This document shows, one piece after another, positions 35,948-45,294 of a stretch of DNA of 64,000 nt; within the stretch, counting starts at the first letter, position 1; every line of letters begins with the position of its first letter. The position numbers were made by a program, and so were the translations under genes. The stretch comes from Halobacillus aidingensis (GTDB lineage Bacteria; Bacillota; Bacilli; Bacillales; Halobacillaceae). The stretch covers positions 62,001 to 126,000 of the forward strand of contig NZ_FNIZ01000007.1 in assembly GCF_900104185.1 (NCBI RefSeq), given 5' to 3'. The notes beneath the pieces are model-generated. The model saw only the letters and a list, made by a program, of their open reading frames with translations, was not told the DNA's origin and ran no database searches.

Positions 35948-37369
35948 ATGGGTAAAACCCTATATGAAAAAATATGGGATCGCCATGTAGTCGAGAAGCG
36001 AGAGAATGAACCGAATCTCCTCTACATTGATCTTCACTTGATCCATGAAGTGACCTCACCACAAGCTTTTGACGGTTTGAAAAAAGAAAATAGAACCGTC
36101 CGGTGTCCGGAGTTGACGCTGGCCACTATGGACCATAGCATCCCTACTGAAAATCGGGGTTTTCCATTTGGGGATCCCGTGGCCCAGCTGCAAGTGGAAG
36201 CACTCGAAAAGAACTGTAAGGAGTTTCAAATCCCTCTTTTCAACCTGGGAAGCGACCGCCAAGGGATCGTTCATGTTATTGCACCTGAGCAGGGGCTGAC
36301 ATTACCAGGCCAGACGATGGTTTGTGGTGACAGTCACGCCTCTACTCATGGGGCCTTCGGAGCGCTCGCATTCGGAATCGGGACGAGTGAGGTTGAACAC
36401 GTTTTGGCCACACAATGTTTACAGTTGGTGCCTTCTAAAACGTTGGCGATCCAATTCACCGGACAGTTAGCACCCGGCATTACATCGAAGGATTTGATTT
36501 TGGCATTGATCGGTGCCTATGGGAATGACTTTGCCACAGGCTATGTCATTGAATACCGTGGAGAACCGATCAAAGCCATGTCGATGGAGCAGCGGATGAC
36601 GATTTGTAATATGTCGATCGAGTTCGGCGCACGGGCAGGTCTGATGGCTCCAGATCAAGTAACTTTCGATTACATTAAAGATAAACCCTTTGCCCCTAAA
36701 GGAGCTGACTGGGAAAGAGCTCTCGAAGATTGGAAGGAGTTATACAGTGATGAGGAGGCCAATTTTGATAACATAATCTATTTTGATGTCACCCAAGTAT
36801 CTCCACAAGTCACCTGGGGGACAAACCCTGGACAAGTCGTCAGCGTCAAAGGAGAGGTCCCAAATCCGGAAGCATCTTCTGGATTTGCGCGTTCAAATGT
36901 CGAAAACGCTTTGGATTACATGGGATTAAAACCTGGAACTAAAATGGAGGACATCCCGATCAATGTGGTTTTCATAGGCTCGTGCACGAATAGTAGAATA
37001 GAAGATTTGAGAGAGGCGGCTCGAGTGTTGAAAGGATATGAAAAATCTTCTGACGTCCGAGGCATTGTCGTCCCCGGATCGCAGCAAGTCAAAGCCCAGG
37101 CAGAAACTGAAGGGCTTCATCACATATTCTTGGAAGCTGGACTGGAATGGCGGAATTCCGGGTGCAGCATGTGTCTTGGGATGAATGATGATTTTGTCGG
37201 GCCGAACGAAAGGTGTGCTTCTACCTCGAATCGGAATTTTGAAGGAAGACAAGGAGAAAATGCAAGGACTCACCTCGTCAGCCCGGCTATGGCAGCTGCC
37301 GCAGCGGTCAAAGGTCATTTCTATGACATCAGAGACTGGGAGTACAAACTTCAGGAGGTGAATTCATGA
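35948..37369 (+). CDS. LeuC-type hydro-lyase large subunit
   Basis: 473 residues of the aconitase superfamily. The [4Fe-4S] ligands are Cys346 (GSCTNSR), Cys406 and Cys409 ([10 protein letters not shown]); [13 protein letters not shown] is the conserved nucleotide-like loop. It resembles isopropylmalate isomerase, but no leuA or leuB is nearby and it is embedded in a catabolic operon, so a maleate/citraconate-type hydratase is more likely. Couples to the small subunit by ATGA overlap. Confidence 0.88.
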   Translation: MGKTLYEKIWDRHVVEKRENEPNLLYIDLHLIHEVTSPQAFDGLKKENRTVRCPELTLATMDHSIPTENRGFPFGDPVAQLQVEALEKNCKEFQIPLFNLGSDRQGIVHVIAPEQGLTLPGQTMVCGDSHASTHGAFGALAFGIGTSEVEHVLATQCLQLVPSKTLAIQFTGQLAPGITSKDLILALIGAYGNDFATGYVIEYRGEPIKAMSMEQRMTICNMSIEFGARAGLMAPDQVTFDYIKDKPFAPKGADWERALEDWKELYSDEEANFDNIIYFDVTQVSPQVTWGTNPGQVVSVKGEVPNPEASSGFARSNVENALDYMGLKPGTKMEDIPINVVFIGSCTNSRIEDLREAARVLKGYEKSSDVRGIVVPGSQQVKAQAETEGLHHIFLEAGLEWRNSGCSMCLGMNDDFVGPNERCASTSNRNFEGRQGENARTHLVSPAMAAAAAVKGHFYDIRDWEYKLQEVNS

Positions 37370-37998
37370 ATCCTTTTACCGTCCATGAAGGAATTGTCGC
37401 CCCCTTTAATCGGTCCAATGTGGATACCGACACGATTATCCCAAAACAGTTCTTGAAATTGATGAAAAAAGAAGGGTATGGGAAGTTTCTCTTCTATGAC
37501 TGGAGATATCTTGATGGAGAAGAAGAAAATCCGGAATTCATCCTTAACCGGTCCCATTATAAGAAGGCTTCCATACTTTTGTCCAGAGATAACTTCGGGA
37601 GCGGGTCGTCGAGGGAACATGCGGTTTGGTCGCTCAAAGATTTTGGCTTTCGCGTGATCATTTCCTCATCCTTTGCTGATATCTTTTATTCAAATTGTGT
37701 CAAAAACGGGGTCCTTCCTGTAGTTTTACCACAGGAATCTATAGAAGAACTATTCGATCGAGAAGAAAAATCTGAGATATACCCACTGGAAGTTGATCTG
37801 GAAAAACTGGTGATCACCGATTTCAACGGATTTAAAGAGTCCTTTGACTTGGATCCATTCATTAAAGAGATGCTCCTAAACGGATGGGATGAAATCAGTA
37901 TGACGCTTCAGAAAGAAAAGTCCATCGAAAATTTTGAAAGAAAACATCCGATTCATTTCAGTCTGAAAGATGCCGTTCCTCAAAGGAATTCTGAATGA
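37366..37998 (+). CDS. LeuD-type hydro-lyase small subunit
   Basis: 210 residues. [13 protein letters not shown] and the substrate loop [19 protein letters not shown] are conserved, as is [24 protein letters not shown] precedes the ATG. Partner of the LeuC-type subunit; the shared operon implies hydration of an unsaturated dicarboxylate. Confidence 0.88.
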   Translation: MNPFTVHEGIVAPFNRSNVDTDTIIPKQFLKLMKKEGYGKFLFYDWRYLDGEEENPEFILNRSHYKKASILLSRDNFGSGSSREHAVWSLKDFGFRVIISSSFADIFYSNCVKNGVLPVVLPQESIEELFDREEKSEIYPLEVDLEKLVITDFNGFKESFDLDPFIKEMLLNGWDEISMTLQKEKSIENFERKHPIHFSLKDAVPQRNSE

Positions 37999-38169
37999 TT
38001 GTTTCCAAGAGTTTATGCTTGTATATCGTGAACCAAATCCTGTTTCTTCAGGGTTAAATAACATGAAATAAAGCATTTCTGAAAATAGTGTACAGCTTGT
38101 ATATGCAACACTATTACCACAATAAAATGTTTTCAATGTTGAAAAAGTATGTCAGGGGGGAGTTACGTT

Positions 38170-39375
38170 ATGGATAAGGACAAACAAATGCCTTTGGGTA
38201 ATTTGAGAGTATTGGAACTTGGAACGTTGCTTGCAGGACCGTTTACCGGGAGGGTGTTGGCAGACTTCGGTGCGGAAGTGATTAAGGTGGAACCACCCGG
38301 AAAAGCAGATCCCATGAGGAAGTGGGGGAAAGAAAAAGACGGTGTTGGGCTGTGGTGGCCTGTCCAGTCCCGGAACAAAAAGTCGATTACGATTAACCTG
38401 CGGGAAAAAGAGGGGCAGGACTTGTTAAAAGAACTGGTGGAGGGTGCTGATATACTAATCGAAAATTTCAGGCCTGGTACTATGGAAAAATGGAATCTCT
38501 CTTATGAAACATTGTCGGAAATCAACCCTAAGCTGATAATGGTTCGAACCTCTGGTTTCGGCCAAACAGGTCCTTACAAAGAAAGAGCTGGTTTTGGCAG
38601 TGTCGGTGAAGCGATGGGTGGATTGCGTCACGTCACGGGGTATAAGGATCGAGCGCCTACGAGAACAGGTATTTCCATCGGTGATACGCTTTCTGCGTTG
38701 TTTGCGACCATCGGCTGTCTCGTAGCCGTAAATGAAAGGAACCTTTCCGGGAAAGGACAGGTCGTAGACACTGCCCTGTATGAATCTGTATTTTCCGTCA
38801 TGGAAAGTTTGATTCCTGATTACATGCTTGCTGATTTCGTGAGGGAGAGAATGGGAAACATCCTGCCTGGTGTAGCGCCGTCCAACATTTATCAGACGGA
38901 GGATGAGACGTATGTAGTTATCGGGGCAAATGCGGATGGTGTATTCAGACGTCTTTGTGAAGCGATGGGACAGGAGGAGCTGGCGGAAGATCCTGATTAT
39001 GCCACCCATGAAGCAAGAGGGAGGAACATGAAGAAATTAGATTTTCTCATTGAAGAATGGACGAAGAAGTTACCATCGAATGAATTACTTAGTCTTTTGG
39101 AGAAAAAAGGAGTACCATCCGGCCTTATTTATTCTGCCAAAGATATTGTTGAAGATCCTCATTACCAGGCAAGGGAGATGATCGTCACTGTTGAACATCC
39201 TGAACTAGGAGATTTCCCAATGCCCGGGGTTGTTCCGAAGCTTAGCCGTACGCCTGGTAAAGTGAAGTTCCCGGGTGCTGAGAAAATGGGTCAACATAAC
39301 GAAGAAATATTTAGAGACATTCTTGATTATTCAGATCGTGACATTAAGGCATTTCAAGAGAAAGGAATCATTTAA
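38170..39375 (+). CDS. CaiB/BaiF class III CoA-transferase (copy 2)
   Basis: 401 residues from the ATG at 38170, with GGGGGGAG upstream; an ATG at 38149 overlaps that site and is rejected. Asp172 in GISIGDTLSAL is the presumed nucleophile. It aligns with copy 1 without gaps over the first 180 residues, with roughly four in five identical by eye. Two such transferases may act on different acids or form a heteromer, as in malate/citramalate CoA-transferases. It is separated from leuD by 171 bp, which may carry its own promoter. Confidence 0.92.
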   Translation: MDKDKQMPLGNLRVLELGTLLAGPFTGRVLADFGAEVIKVEPPGKADPMRKWGKEKDGVGLWWPVQSRNKKSITINLREKEGQDLLKELVEGADILIENFRPGTMEKWNLSYETLSEINPKLIMVRTSGFGQTGPYKERAGFGSVGEAMGGLRHVTGYKDRAPTRTGISIGDTLSALFATIGCLVAVNERNLSGKGQVVDTALYESVFSVMESLIPDYMLADFVRERMGNILPGVAPSNIYQTEDETYVVIGANADGVFRRLCEAMGQEELAEDPDYATHEARGRNMKKLDFLIEEWTKKLPSNELLSLLEKKGVPSGLIYSAKDIVEDPHYQAREMIVTVEHPELGDFPMPGVVPKLSRTPGKVKFPGAEKMGQHNEEIFRDILDYSDRDIKAFQEKGII

Positions 39376-39420
39376 TTCACCGAGGGAGTTCAGATTAGGA
39401 CTCCCGGGATAAGAAGTTTT

Positions 39421-39456
39421 TTGTAAGCGATTCCATTTACTTGTATAACGCTTACA
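39421..39456 (+). promoter_or_regulatory. Promoter with overlapping cre-like site
   Basis: TTGTAA (39421-39426) and TATAAC (39444-39449) are 17 bases apart. TTGTAAGCGATTCCA, overlapping the -35, matches the CcpA cre consensus with one mismatch, and CGCTTACA at 39449-39456 is an exact inverted copy of TGTAAGCG over the -10 end. Likely carbon-catabolite control of the symporter genes. Confidence 0.65.
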
Positions 39457-39567
39457 TATAGCACAATACCCCTATTTTTTTACGGAAGAATGAGTAAGTA
39501 AGCTCCTTTTTCTGTTACTTAGAGAAACCTTTCATTTATCTTCTCAAGAAAATTCAGGAGGTGCCAA

Positions 39568-39810
39568 ATGGAAAAAAATGAAGTGAAAGAGCCAATCCAA
39601 CAAAAGTGGATTTGGGTTGGGGTTGTTCTGATGATGCTTGCTATTGTTCCGTGGTATTTTTCAAAAGGAGGAGAAATTACAATCGTATTGGGTTTCCCTG
39701 CCTGGGCATTGGTGTCTCTGTTTTTTTCCCTTATCTTATGTGGTTATTTAAGTTGGGTTTGTGTAAAGCATTGGAACATCGTCGAAGACCTGGAGGAAGA
39801 CGGAAAATAA
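39568..39810 (+). CDS. DUF3311-like small subunit of a solute symporter
   Basis: 80 residues with two helices (about 14-30 and 41-65) separated by GEITIVLGFPAWAL, the usual DUF3311 pattern. Such small proteins sit immediately ahead of sodium:solute symporters, as here (16-base gap). CAGGAGGTG precedes the ATG. Confidence 0.8.
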   Translation: MEKNEVKEPIQQKWIWVGVVLMMLAIVPWYFSKGGEITIVLGFPAWALVSLFFSLILCGYLSWVCVKHWNIVEDLEEDGK

Positions 39811-39826
39811 ACGGGGAGGTCATTGA

Positions 39827-41329
39827 ATGGATTTAGCTTTTTCAGGTATGGATGGTGTCATTATTCTTGTATCTTACGCAATTGTCATGTTGTTGATCGG
39901 TTACCTTTCGGGTAGGGGGAAGAATCTTCAAAATAGTTTATCTGATTATTTTTTAGCTGGGAAAAACCTTGGGATCATCGCTCTTTTTTTCACCTTGTAC
40001 GCTACTCAGTACAGTGGGAATACTATCGTCGGATATGCTCCTGCAGCTTACCGTATGGGTTTCGGTTGGCTCCAATCCATTTCGTTCATGACGATTATAA
40101 TAGCAGCCTACTTGCTTTTCGCTCCCAGACTCTACGTAGTTTCGAAAAGAAAAAATTTTATCACCCCTACAGACTGGGTGCATCACCGTTTCAAGTCTAG
40201 TGCTGTAACGATTCTAAGCGTCATTTTAATGTTATGGGGGCTCGGGAACTACCTTCTCGAGCAGCTGGTGGCTATCGGACAGGCAGTCTCAGGACTTACA
40301 GGCGGAACCATTCCGTATCAGTTCGCCGTCATAGCTTTTGTTCTGGTCATGCTCGCTTATGAGTGGATGGGTGGAATGAAAGCTGTAGCATTCACGGATG
40401 TTATGCAGGGTGTCGTACTGATGATAGGGATCATCATCTTTCTTGCCGGTTCGCTGTATCTTGTAGGGGGAAACTTCGGAAACGTAACGTCTTTCATTGC
40501 GGATAATGAACCTGCGAAAGTTGGGGTGCCGCCAATGGATGCTTCAATTAACTGGATGAGTATGCTAATTCTAGTCGGATTCGGAGCGGCCATCTACCCG
40601 CATGCAGTACAGCGAATCTATTCCGCACAAAGTGAGAAGACGTTGAAAAAGTCGCTTTCCCGCATGGCATGGATGCCTCCGCTTACGACCGGACTAGTAT
40701 TCGTCATCGGGATTATCGGAATTATGATGTTTCCAGGCCTAAGTAGCGGGGATTCTGAGCAGCTAGTAGGGATGATGGCAAATGAAATCGCTGCAATCAA
40801 TTCCTTTTATTACTGGATCATGATTCTTTTCTTCGGAGGGATAGTTGCAGCAATTGTATCTACTGCGGATTCTGTACTACTAAGCTTTTCATCTATGATC
40901 TCAAATGACATATATGGTAGGTTCGTAAATCCGAGAGCAACCGAACATAAGAAAGTACTGATTGGAAAAGTTGGTGGAATCATCGCAGTGGCGGCTTTAT
41001 TGTGGCTCGCCTGGAACCCTCCCGCCACACTGTATGAAATTTTTGTATTGAAATTTGAATTGCTAGTTCAGGTGGCTCCAGCAATCATTCTCGGCCTTTA
41101 CTGGAAGAGATTATCAGCCAAGCCCGTCTTTTGGGGAATGTTACTCGGCGCGCTGCTCGCAGGAATTATGACGTTGACAGGGTACAAAACGGTATTTGGT
41201 ATCCACGGAGGAGTCCTTGGCCTTGGACTTAACGTTTTCATAGCAGTCGTCGGTTCTCTGTTTATCACAACATCTGCGAAAGAAGAATCAGAAGTGGAAG
41301 AGATGACTTCCCTTAAACTAGAAGCGTAA
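39827..41329 (+). CDS. Sodium:solute symporter (SSS family)
   Basis: 500 residues with 12-13 helices. FFTLYATQYSGNTIVGYAPAAYRMG, AYEWMGGMKAVAFTDVMQG and GGIVAAIVSTADSVLLSFSS are typical SSS family segments. GGGGAGGTC precedes the ATG. It probably imports the carboxylate or cyclic substrate of the adjacent pathway; the sequence does not define the substrate. Confidence 0.9.
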   Translation: MDLAFSGMDGVIILVSYAIVMLLIGYLSGRGKNLQNSLSDYFLAGKNLGIIALFFTLYATQYSGNTIVGYAPAAYRMGFGWLQSISFMTIIIAAYLLFAPRLYVVSKRKNFITPTDWVHHRFKSSAVTILSVILMLWGLGNYLLEQLVAIGQAVSGLTGGTIPYQFAVIAFVLVMLAYEWMGGMKAVAFTDVMQGVVLMIGIIIFLAGSLYLVGGNFGNVTSFIADNEPAKVGVPPMDASINWMSMLILVGFGAAIYPHAVQRIYSAQSEKTLKKSLSRMAWMPPLTTGLVFVIGIIGIMMFPGLSSGDSEQLVGMMANEIAAINSFYYWIMILFFGGIVAAIVSTADSVLLSFSSMISNDIYGRFVNPRATEHKKVLIGKVGGIIAVAALLWLAWNPPATLYEIFVLKFELLVQVAPAIILGLYWKRLSAKPVFWGMLLGALLAGIMTLTGYKTVFGIHGGVLGLGLNVFIAVVGSLFITTSAKEESEVEEMTSLKLEA

Positions 41330-41352
41330 TATATAGAAAATGAGATGAGTAC

Positions 41353-42600
41353 ATGATGCAGTTATACAAAACGCTCACAAAACAATCCTTTCAATCTAAT
41401 CCTTGGAAAATGTTAGTATGGCTACTTATTGCACAGATTATGGTTGCATTCCTAGGAAGAAGCCTTGGGCCATTGGGAGTGTTGATAGGAGAAGATTTCG
41501 AGTTATCTAAAGCGCAGGTAGGCTTGCTCCCATCTGCTTTATTTATAGGACAAGCGCTGGCTTCTGTACCGGCTGGATTTATGGTCGATCGACTCGGGTC
41601 AAGAATACTGCTATTGTGTGTCGCTTTCTGTACGGGGCTCAGTTTCATGGGTCTGACTCTACACTCATATTACTGGCTCCTTCTCGTTCTGATCGGCATT
41701 GGTGGAGTCGGGTACGGAGCCATGCACCCGACGACGAACCGTGGGATTGTGTACTGGTTCGAACAAAAGCGTCGGGGCACAGCTATGGGGATTAAACAAA
41801 TGGGAATCACGCTCGGGTCAGCATTGGCCGGGCTGATTCTTCTACCGATGGCTGTCACCTACGGATGGAGACCAGTTCTTTTTATAGCAGCCGTTCTCCT
41901 GGTGGGAGCGGGTATGCTATCGTACTTCCAATACAGAGACCATGAACAGGCGGGACAGCACGAGAAACAGTCGCTGAAAAAATTTTATGCCTCCCTCTGG
42001 TCGATGACGAAAAATAAACCGCTACTCTATGTCAGTCTGAGCGCTTTATGTCTGAACGGGTCGCAGATGACTTTGAATACGTATATCGTCTTTTACAGTC
42101 ATGAAAAACTGAACATCTCTCTCTATTTAGCCGGAATTTTATTCGTCGTTTCAGAAGTAAGTGGTTCTCTAGGCAGAGTCGGATGGGGTGTGATCAGCGA
42201 CCGTTTTTTTGATGGGAGGCGCATTGTGATACTTTTAGTCATTGCTGTGTTGACGATTCTCTCCAGTACGACAGTTGCTCTCGTTCCGGAAACGACAGGG
42301 TTTGTAACGATGATTCCGATAGTCGCTGTTTTCGGTTTCGCAATTTCTGGATTTAATGGTATATGGATGAATGTGGCATCAGAGCTTGTCCCAAAAGAAA
42401 AATCAGGATTGGCGACCGGATTCAGTATTATGCTCGGGTCAATGGGAGTAATTATTATTCCTCCTCTTTTTGGTCTTATGGTTGATGTCAGTGGAGGTTA
42501 TACGGTCGGATGGTTTACTATTGCAGGTCTGATGATCATCGTGCTTTCGTTGCTAATAGCGATATCGCTTCATTTGAAAAAGACAAATCATGTCTTATAG
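41353..42600 (+). CDS. MFS transporter
   Basis: 415 residues, 12 helices. SVPAGFMVDRLGSRILL is a degenerate loop 2-3 motif, and YGAMHPTTNRGIVYWF with RGTAMGIKQMGITLGSALAG is typical of NarK/oxalate-formate-like MFS. It is 23 bases after the SSS gene, so the same substrate group may use two transporters. Confidence 0.88.
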   Translation: MMQLYKTLTKQSFQSNPWKMLVWLLIAQIMVAFLGRSLGPLGVLIGEDFELSKAQVGLLPSALFIGQALASVPAGFMVDRLGSRILLLCVAFCTGLSFMGLTLHSYYWLLLVLIGIGGVGYGAMHPTTNRGIVYWFEQKRRGTAMGIKQMGITLGSALAGLILLPMAVTYGWRPVLFIAAVLLVGAGMLSYFQYRDHEQAGQHEKQSLKKFYASLWSMTKNKPLLYVSLSALCLNGSQMTLNTYIVFYSHEKLNISLYLAGILFVVSEVSGSLGRVGWGVISDRFFDGRRIVILLVIAVLTILSSTTVALVPETTGFVTMIPIVAVFGFAISGFNGIWMNVASELVPKEKSGLATGFSIMLGSMGVIIIPPLFGLMVDVSGGYTVGWFTIAGLMIIVLSLLIAISLHLKKTNHVL

Positions 42601-42782
42601 AAAATGGAAGCGAACGTAAGACTCATTTGATGAGTAGATACCTTTGGTGAGGTACTTTAGATTTTCATGGGCGAAACTGCTAATGACCAGGGACTTTGAT
42701 TTGCAACTAAACATAGCTGTTTTAAGCAATAGCTAGTTATAGAATCAAAATTTTATATTTTCTGTAATAAAGGAGCATTAAC

Positions 42783-43385
42783 ATGAAGTTTATACCTGAA
42801 CAAATGGAAACAAAATCTGTTTATAAGCTTTTGACAGGAGCCGTCGTCCCACGACCGATTGCATGGGTATCTACGATGTCCAGTCAAGGAACCTTGAATC
42901 TGTCCCCTTTCAGCTTTTTTACCGTCGCTTCACGGCAACCGCCAATGTTATGTATTTCCATTGGACCGGGAGTAGGAGAAAGAGAAGGAACGGTCAAGGA
43001 TACGCTTGTGAACATTAGAGAGGGAGGGGAATTCGTCATCAATGTAGTACCTTCCGCCCTTGGTAATCAGATGCAAAAGACATCAGAAAATCATGCTCCT
43101 GATGTAAATGAGTTTTCTGTTGCAGGTCTGACTCCATTAGACAGTGATATTGTCTTACCCAAAAGGGTCAAGGAAGCTCCAATCAACATGGAATGCAAAC
43201 TGGACAGAATCATTGAACTCGGAACCGATAATTTGATTATTGGAGAAATGGTTATGTATCACATCAAAGAGGAGTACTATTTAGGAAATGAAAAGGTCAA
43301 CTTTGAAAAAATGAAGCCTTTGGGCAGATTTGCAGGAAATTATAGTGAAAGCAAAGATTTTTATACACTTCCCATTACAAAATAA
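42783..43385 (+). CDS. Flavin reductase-like FMN-binding protein
   Basis: 200 residues of the flavin-reductase-like split barrel: VYKLLTGAVVPRPIAWVST, NLSPFSFFTVASRQPPMLCIS and the late HIKEEYYLG strand. Members reduce FMN or bind it for a partner oxygenase. AAAGGAGC precedes the ATG. It could supply reduced flavin for an oxygenase outside this window or act in the imported substrate's pathway. Confidence 0.85.
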   Translation: MKFIPEQMETKSVYKLLTGAVVPRPIAWVSTMSSQGTLNLSPFSFFTVASRQPPMLCISIGPGVGEREGTVKDTLVNIREGGEFVINVVPSALGNQMQKTSENHAPDVNEFSVAGLTPLDSDIVLPKRVKEAPINMECKLDRIIELGTDNLIIGEMVMYHIKEEYYLGNEKVNFEKMKPLGRFAGNYSESKDFYTLPITK

Positions 43386-43502
43386 AATAGGTTGAGGAAA
43401 GGGTTTTGAAATTCCTCCTATTGATCTCAAGTAGCCGTATTATTTACAAACGGAAAGGAACTTCGACCAAAAAGAAGACTCTTTATATGAGTGTGCCTAA
43501 TG

Positions 43503-43559
43503 AAAGTGCCTGACCCACGATGAGCTAAAGTGTTTACGTGGTGGGGATCAGGCACTTTC
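43503..43559. repeat. Hairpin repeat family H, copy 1
   Basis: AAAGTGCCTGACCCACG on the left is answered by GTGGGGATCAGGCACTTT on the right, with GAGCTAAAGTGTTTACG between. Member of a 57-bp family with copies at 46924, 47166, 50088, 50914, 61696 and 62041. It lies between two converging genes and may act as a terminator. Confidence 0.9.
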
Positions 43560-43561
43560 AT

Positions 43562-43858
43562 CTAGGCAACCGCTGCTATCCGGTATCGGAACAGGTTTGC
43601 CCCTAAAAAAATGAATGTGATCAACACAAGGATCCACATTAAATCTCGGTAAGCAGAAAAGGAGAGGGGCTGGATCCAGTCATGATAAAGTTCAATGGCA
43701 AACCAGCCGATTAAGAAGTTTGGTGCCACTTTTGCATAGGAAGCGTTCAGCACCGCCTTTCCTTCTTCCGTTTTTCCCTTCTGGCTCCAAGTAAAGCGTA
43801 GAAGATAAAAAAGCGCTATTAGAAAGCTAGGGGTCAAAAAAAGTCCTACGAACATCAT
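43562..43858 (-). CDS. Three-span membrane hypothetical protein
   Basis: 98 residues with three helices (about 3-22, 47-62, 72-95). AAAGGGGAAAG precedes the ATG, which overlaps the stop of a 19-codon ORF (ATGA). End of a compact three-ORF unit. Family not recognised. Confidence 0.6.
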   Translation of the reverse strand: MMFVGLFLTPSFLIALFYLLRFTWSQKGKTEEGKAVLNASYAKVAPNFLIGWFAIELYHDWIQPLSFSAYRDLMWILVLITFIFLGANLFRYRIAAVA

Positions 43859-43914
43859 TTTTCTTTCCCCTTTCTTATATGTTCGCTAATGGTTTGTTCC
43901 AAGTACTCATCCAT
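43855..43914 (-). CDS. Overlapping 19-residue ORF
   Basis: MDEYLEQTISEHIRKGKEK. Its ATG overlaps the stop of the upstream 35-residue ORF (ATGGATGA) and its TGA overlaps the start of the 98-residue gene (ATGA). The double overlap suggests translational coupling rather than chance, though the peptide is very short. Confidence 0.4.
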   Translation of the reverse strand: MDEYLEQTISEHIRKGKEK

Positions 43915-44014
43915 GGGATTTCTTCCCCCCAATATTTTTCAGTCCGTTTCCGGTGAAGTAGCCGGCTATGGCGATCCCTGCGGCCAGGATGACGGCGTCT
44001 AGTAAAAATTCCAT
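43907..44014 (-). CDS. 35-residue single-span membrane peptide
   Basis: GGAGGATG lies before the ATG at 44014. The peptide has one hydrophobic helix (LDAVILAAGIAIAGYF) and a glycine/lysine tail. First ORF of a three-member overlapping unit. Function unknown. Confidence 0.55.
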   Translation of the reverse strand: MEFLLDAVILAAGIAIAGYFTGNGLKNIGGKKSHG

Positions 44015-44289
44015 CTTTAACATCCTCCGCTCCGTTTATTATCTCTATTCTATACGCTTAGGAAAAAGTAAGGTTTCAGGGTAGGGGCTTTTTTTCAGAA
44101 GTTCCATTCATGAACAGGAAACCACTCTTTGTTTTCTCATCATTAAAGTGGACGCTCTGTATGACTTGTTTAAAAGACTAGTGAATATCTAAAAGACAGA
44201 AAATTCCCTCTTATTTCATTTACGAAGCGATCTTAGAATGGTAAAATTTATCATTGTAATGAACGAAAGAAAACAAAGGAGTGAGGACA

Positions 44290-44949
44290 ATGGGGAACGA
44301 TGTACTCTATGCAAAATCATATTTTGAGAGGCTGCCAGAACTTGGAGATTTGGCACCAGAAGCGTTCAAAGCTTTCGTAGAGTTTGATAAAAAAGCGCTC
44401 GCACCGGGAAAGCTGAATGGTAAATTAAAAGAATTAATTGCTGTAGCTGTTGCTCATGTGACGGGATGCCCTTATTGTATCAATTTGCATGTGAAAAATG
44501 TGAAAAAACAGGAAGCGACAAAAGAAGAAGTCTCAGAAGTGATCCTTGTAGCGACAGCGCTAAAAGCGGGTTCATCCATTGCACATAGTGTAAATGCATT
44601 GAATACATACGATGAAAAAGGCGATGATGCTTTATATAAAGCTTCTTACTTCAGCCGTCTCAAAGAACTTTCCAATCTTCATGAAGGGGCGTTTCATGCG
44701 TTTGTCGATTTTGATCAACAGTCAATGAAAGAGGGAGCTGTTTCCGCTAAAGATAAAGAACTGATTGCCGTAGCGGCCGCACATACAACAGGCTGTCCTT
44801 ACTGCATCGATGTTCACACGAAAGGCGCGAAACAACAGGGTGCTTCAAAAGAGGAGGTAGCCGAAGCCATTTTTGTTGCCACTACATTGAAAGCAGGTTC
44901 GGCTCTTGCTCACAGTGTGAATGCGTTAAATGCATATGATGATGAATAA
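44290..44949 (+). CDS. Tandem carboxymuconolactone-decarboxylase/AhpD-like protein
   Basis: 219 residues from the ATG at 44290 with AAAGGAG ahead (GTG 44281 lies too close to it). Two AhpD-like modules in one chain, each with C-P-Y-C and a downstream His: Cys60/Cys63/His67 and Cys169/Cys172/His176. This is the thiol-disulphide site of AhpD-type peroxidases. The second module recurs as a truncated copy at 47202. Confidence 0.85.
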   Translation: MGNDVLYAKSYFERLPELGDLAPEAFKAFVEFDKKALAPGKLNGKLKELIAVAVAHVTGCPYCINLHVKNVKKQEATKEEVSEVILVATALKAGSSIAHSVNALNTYDEKGDDALYKASYFSRLKELSNLHEGAFHAFVDFDQQSMKEGAVSAKDKELIAVAAAHTTGCPYCIDVHTKGAKQQGASKEEVAEAIFVATTLKAGSALAHSVNALNAYDDE

Positions 44950-44983
44950 AGCGTAAGTTATTTCAATTATAAGTTTCCAGTAA

Positions 44984-45020
44984 TAGAGGCGATTCCTTGA
45001 TCAAGGAATCGCCTCTATTA
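44984..45020 (+). terminator. Perfect-palindrome terminator of the AhpD-like gene
   Basis: TAGAGGCGATTCCTTGA and TCAAGGAATCGCCTCTA form a continuous 17-bp inverted repeat with no unpaired centre. A diverged copy at 47557 keeps pairing through a compensatory change. Confidence 0.85.
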
Positions 45021-45294
45021 CATATTAGGTATGAAAATTAGAATGATAAATCATCATAGGTAAACTCATTCCATACTGTAATGAATTAATATGGTCAAGT
45101 GGGGGGGGCAAAGAAACAATGGAGCTTAATAATAATTTGATTTTATAAATATTATTTACTATAGATGAAAAAGTCTCAAATTCAAGTCTTCAAGTATCGG
45201 TGGCAATAGATGCGTAGTGGATATTGATGATTACAGCCACAAGAATGTTGTAGGATTGTGATTTGGATTGCGAATCGATGTGTGAATGAACATC
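45021..45294. other. Intergenic stretch with one directional-motif copy (D1)
   Basis: No gene seen. At 45173-45209 lies CTCAAATTCAAGTCTTCAAG followed by TATCGGTGGCAATA, a clear member of the directional motif family (see 48744). A possible decayed copy of its tail (TCAAG then a run of eight G and CAAAG) lies near 45097-45115. Confidence 0.6.

Noticed and set aside
35948-37998. Leucine biosynthesis leuCD operon
   Set aside because: No leuA, leuB or ilv genes and no T-box leader are adjacent; the genes are embedded in a GntR-controlled catabolic operon.
38021-38110. Degenerate GntR operators (TTGTATATCG, TTGTATATGC) before the second CoA-transferase
   Set aside because: Each keeps only one palindrome half; in an A+T-rich gap this is not convincing.
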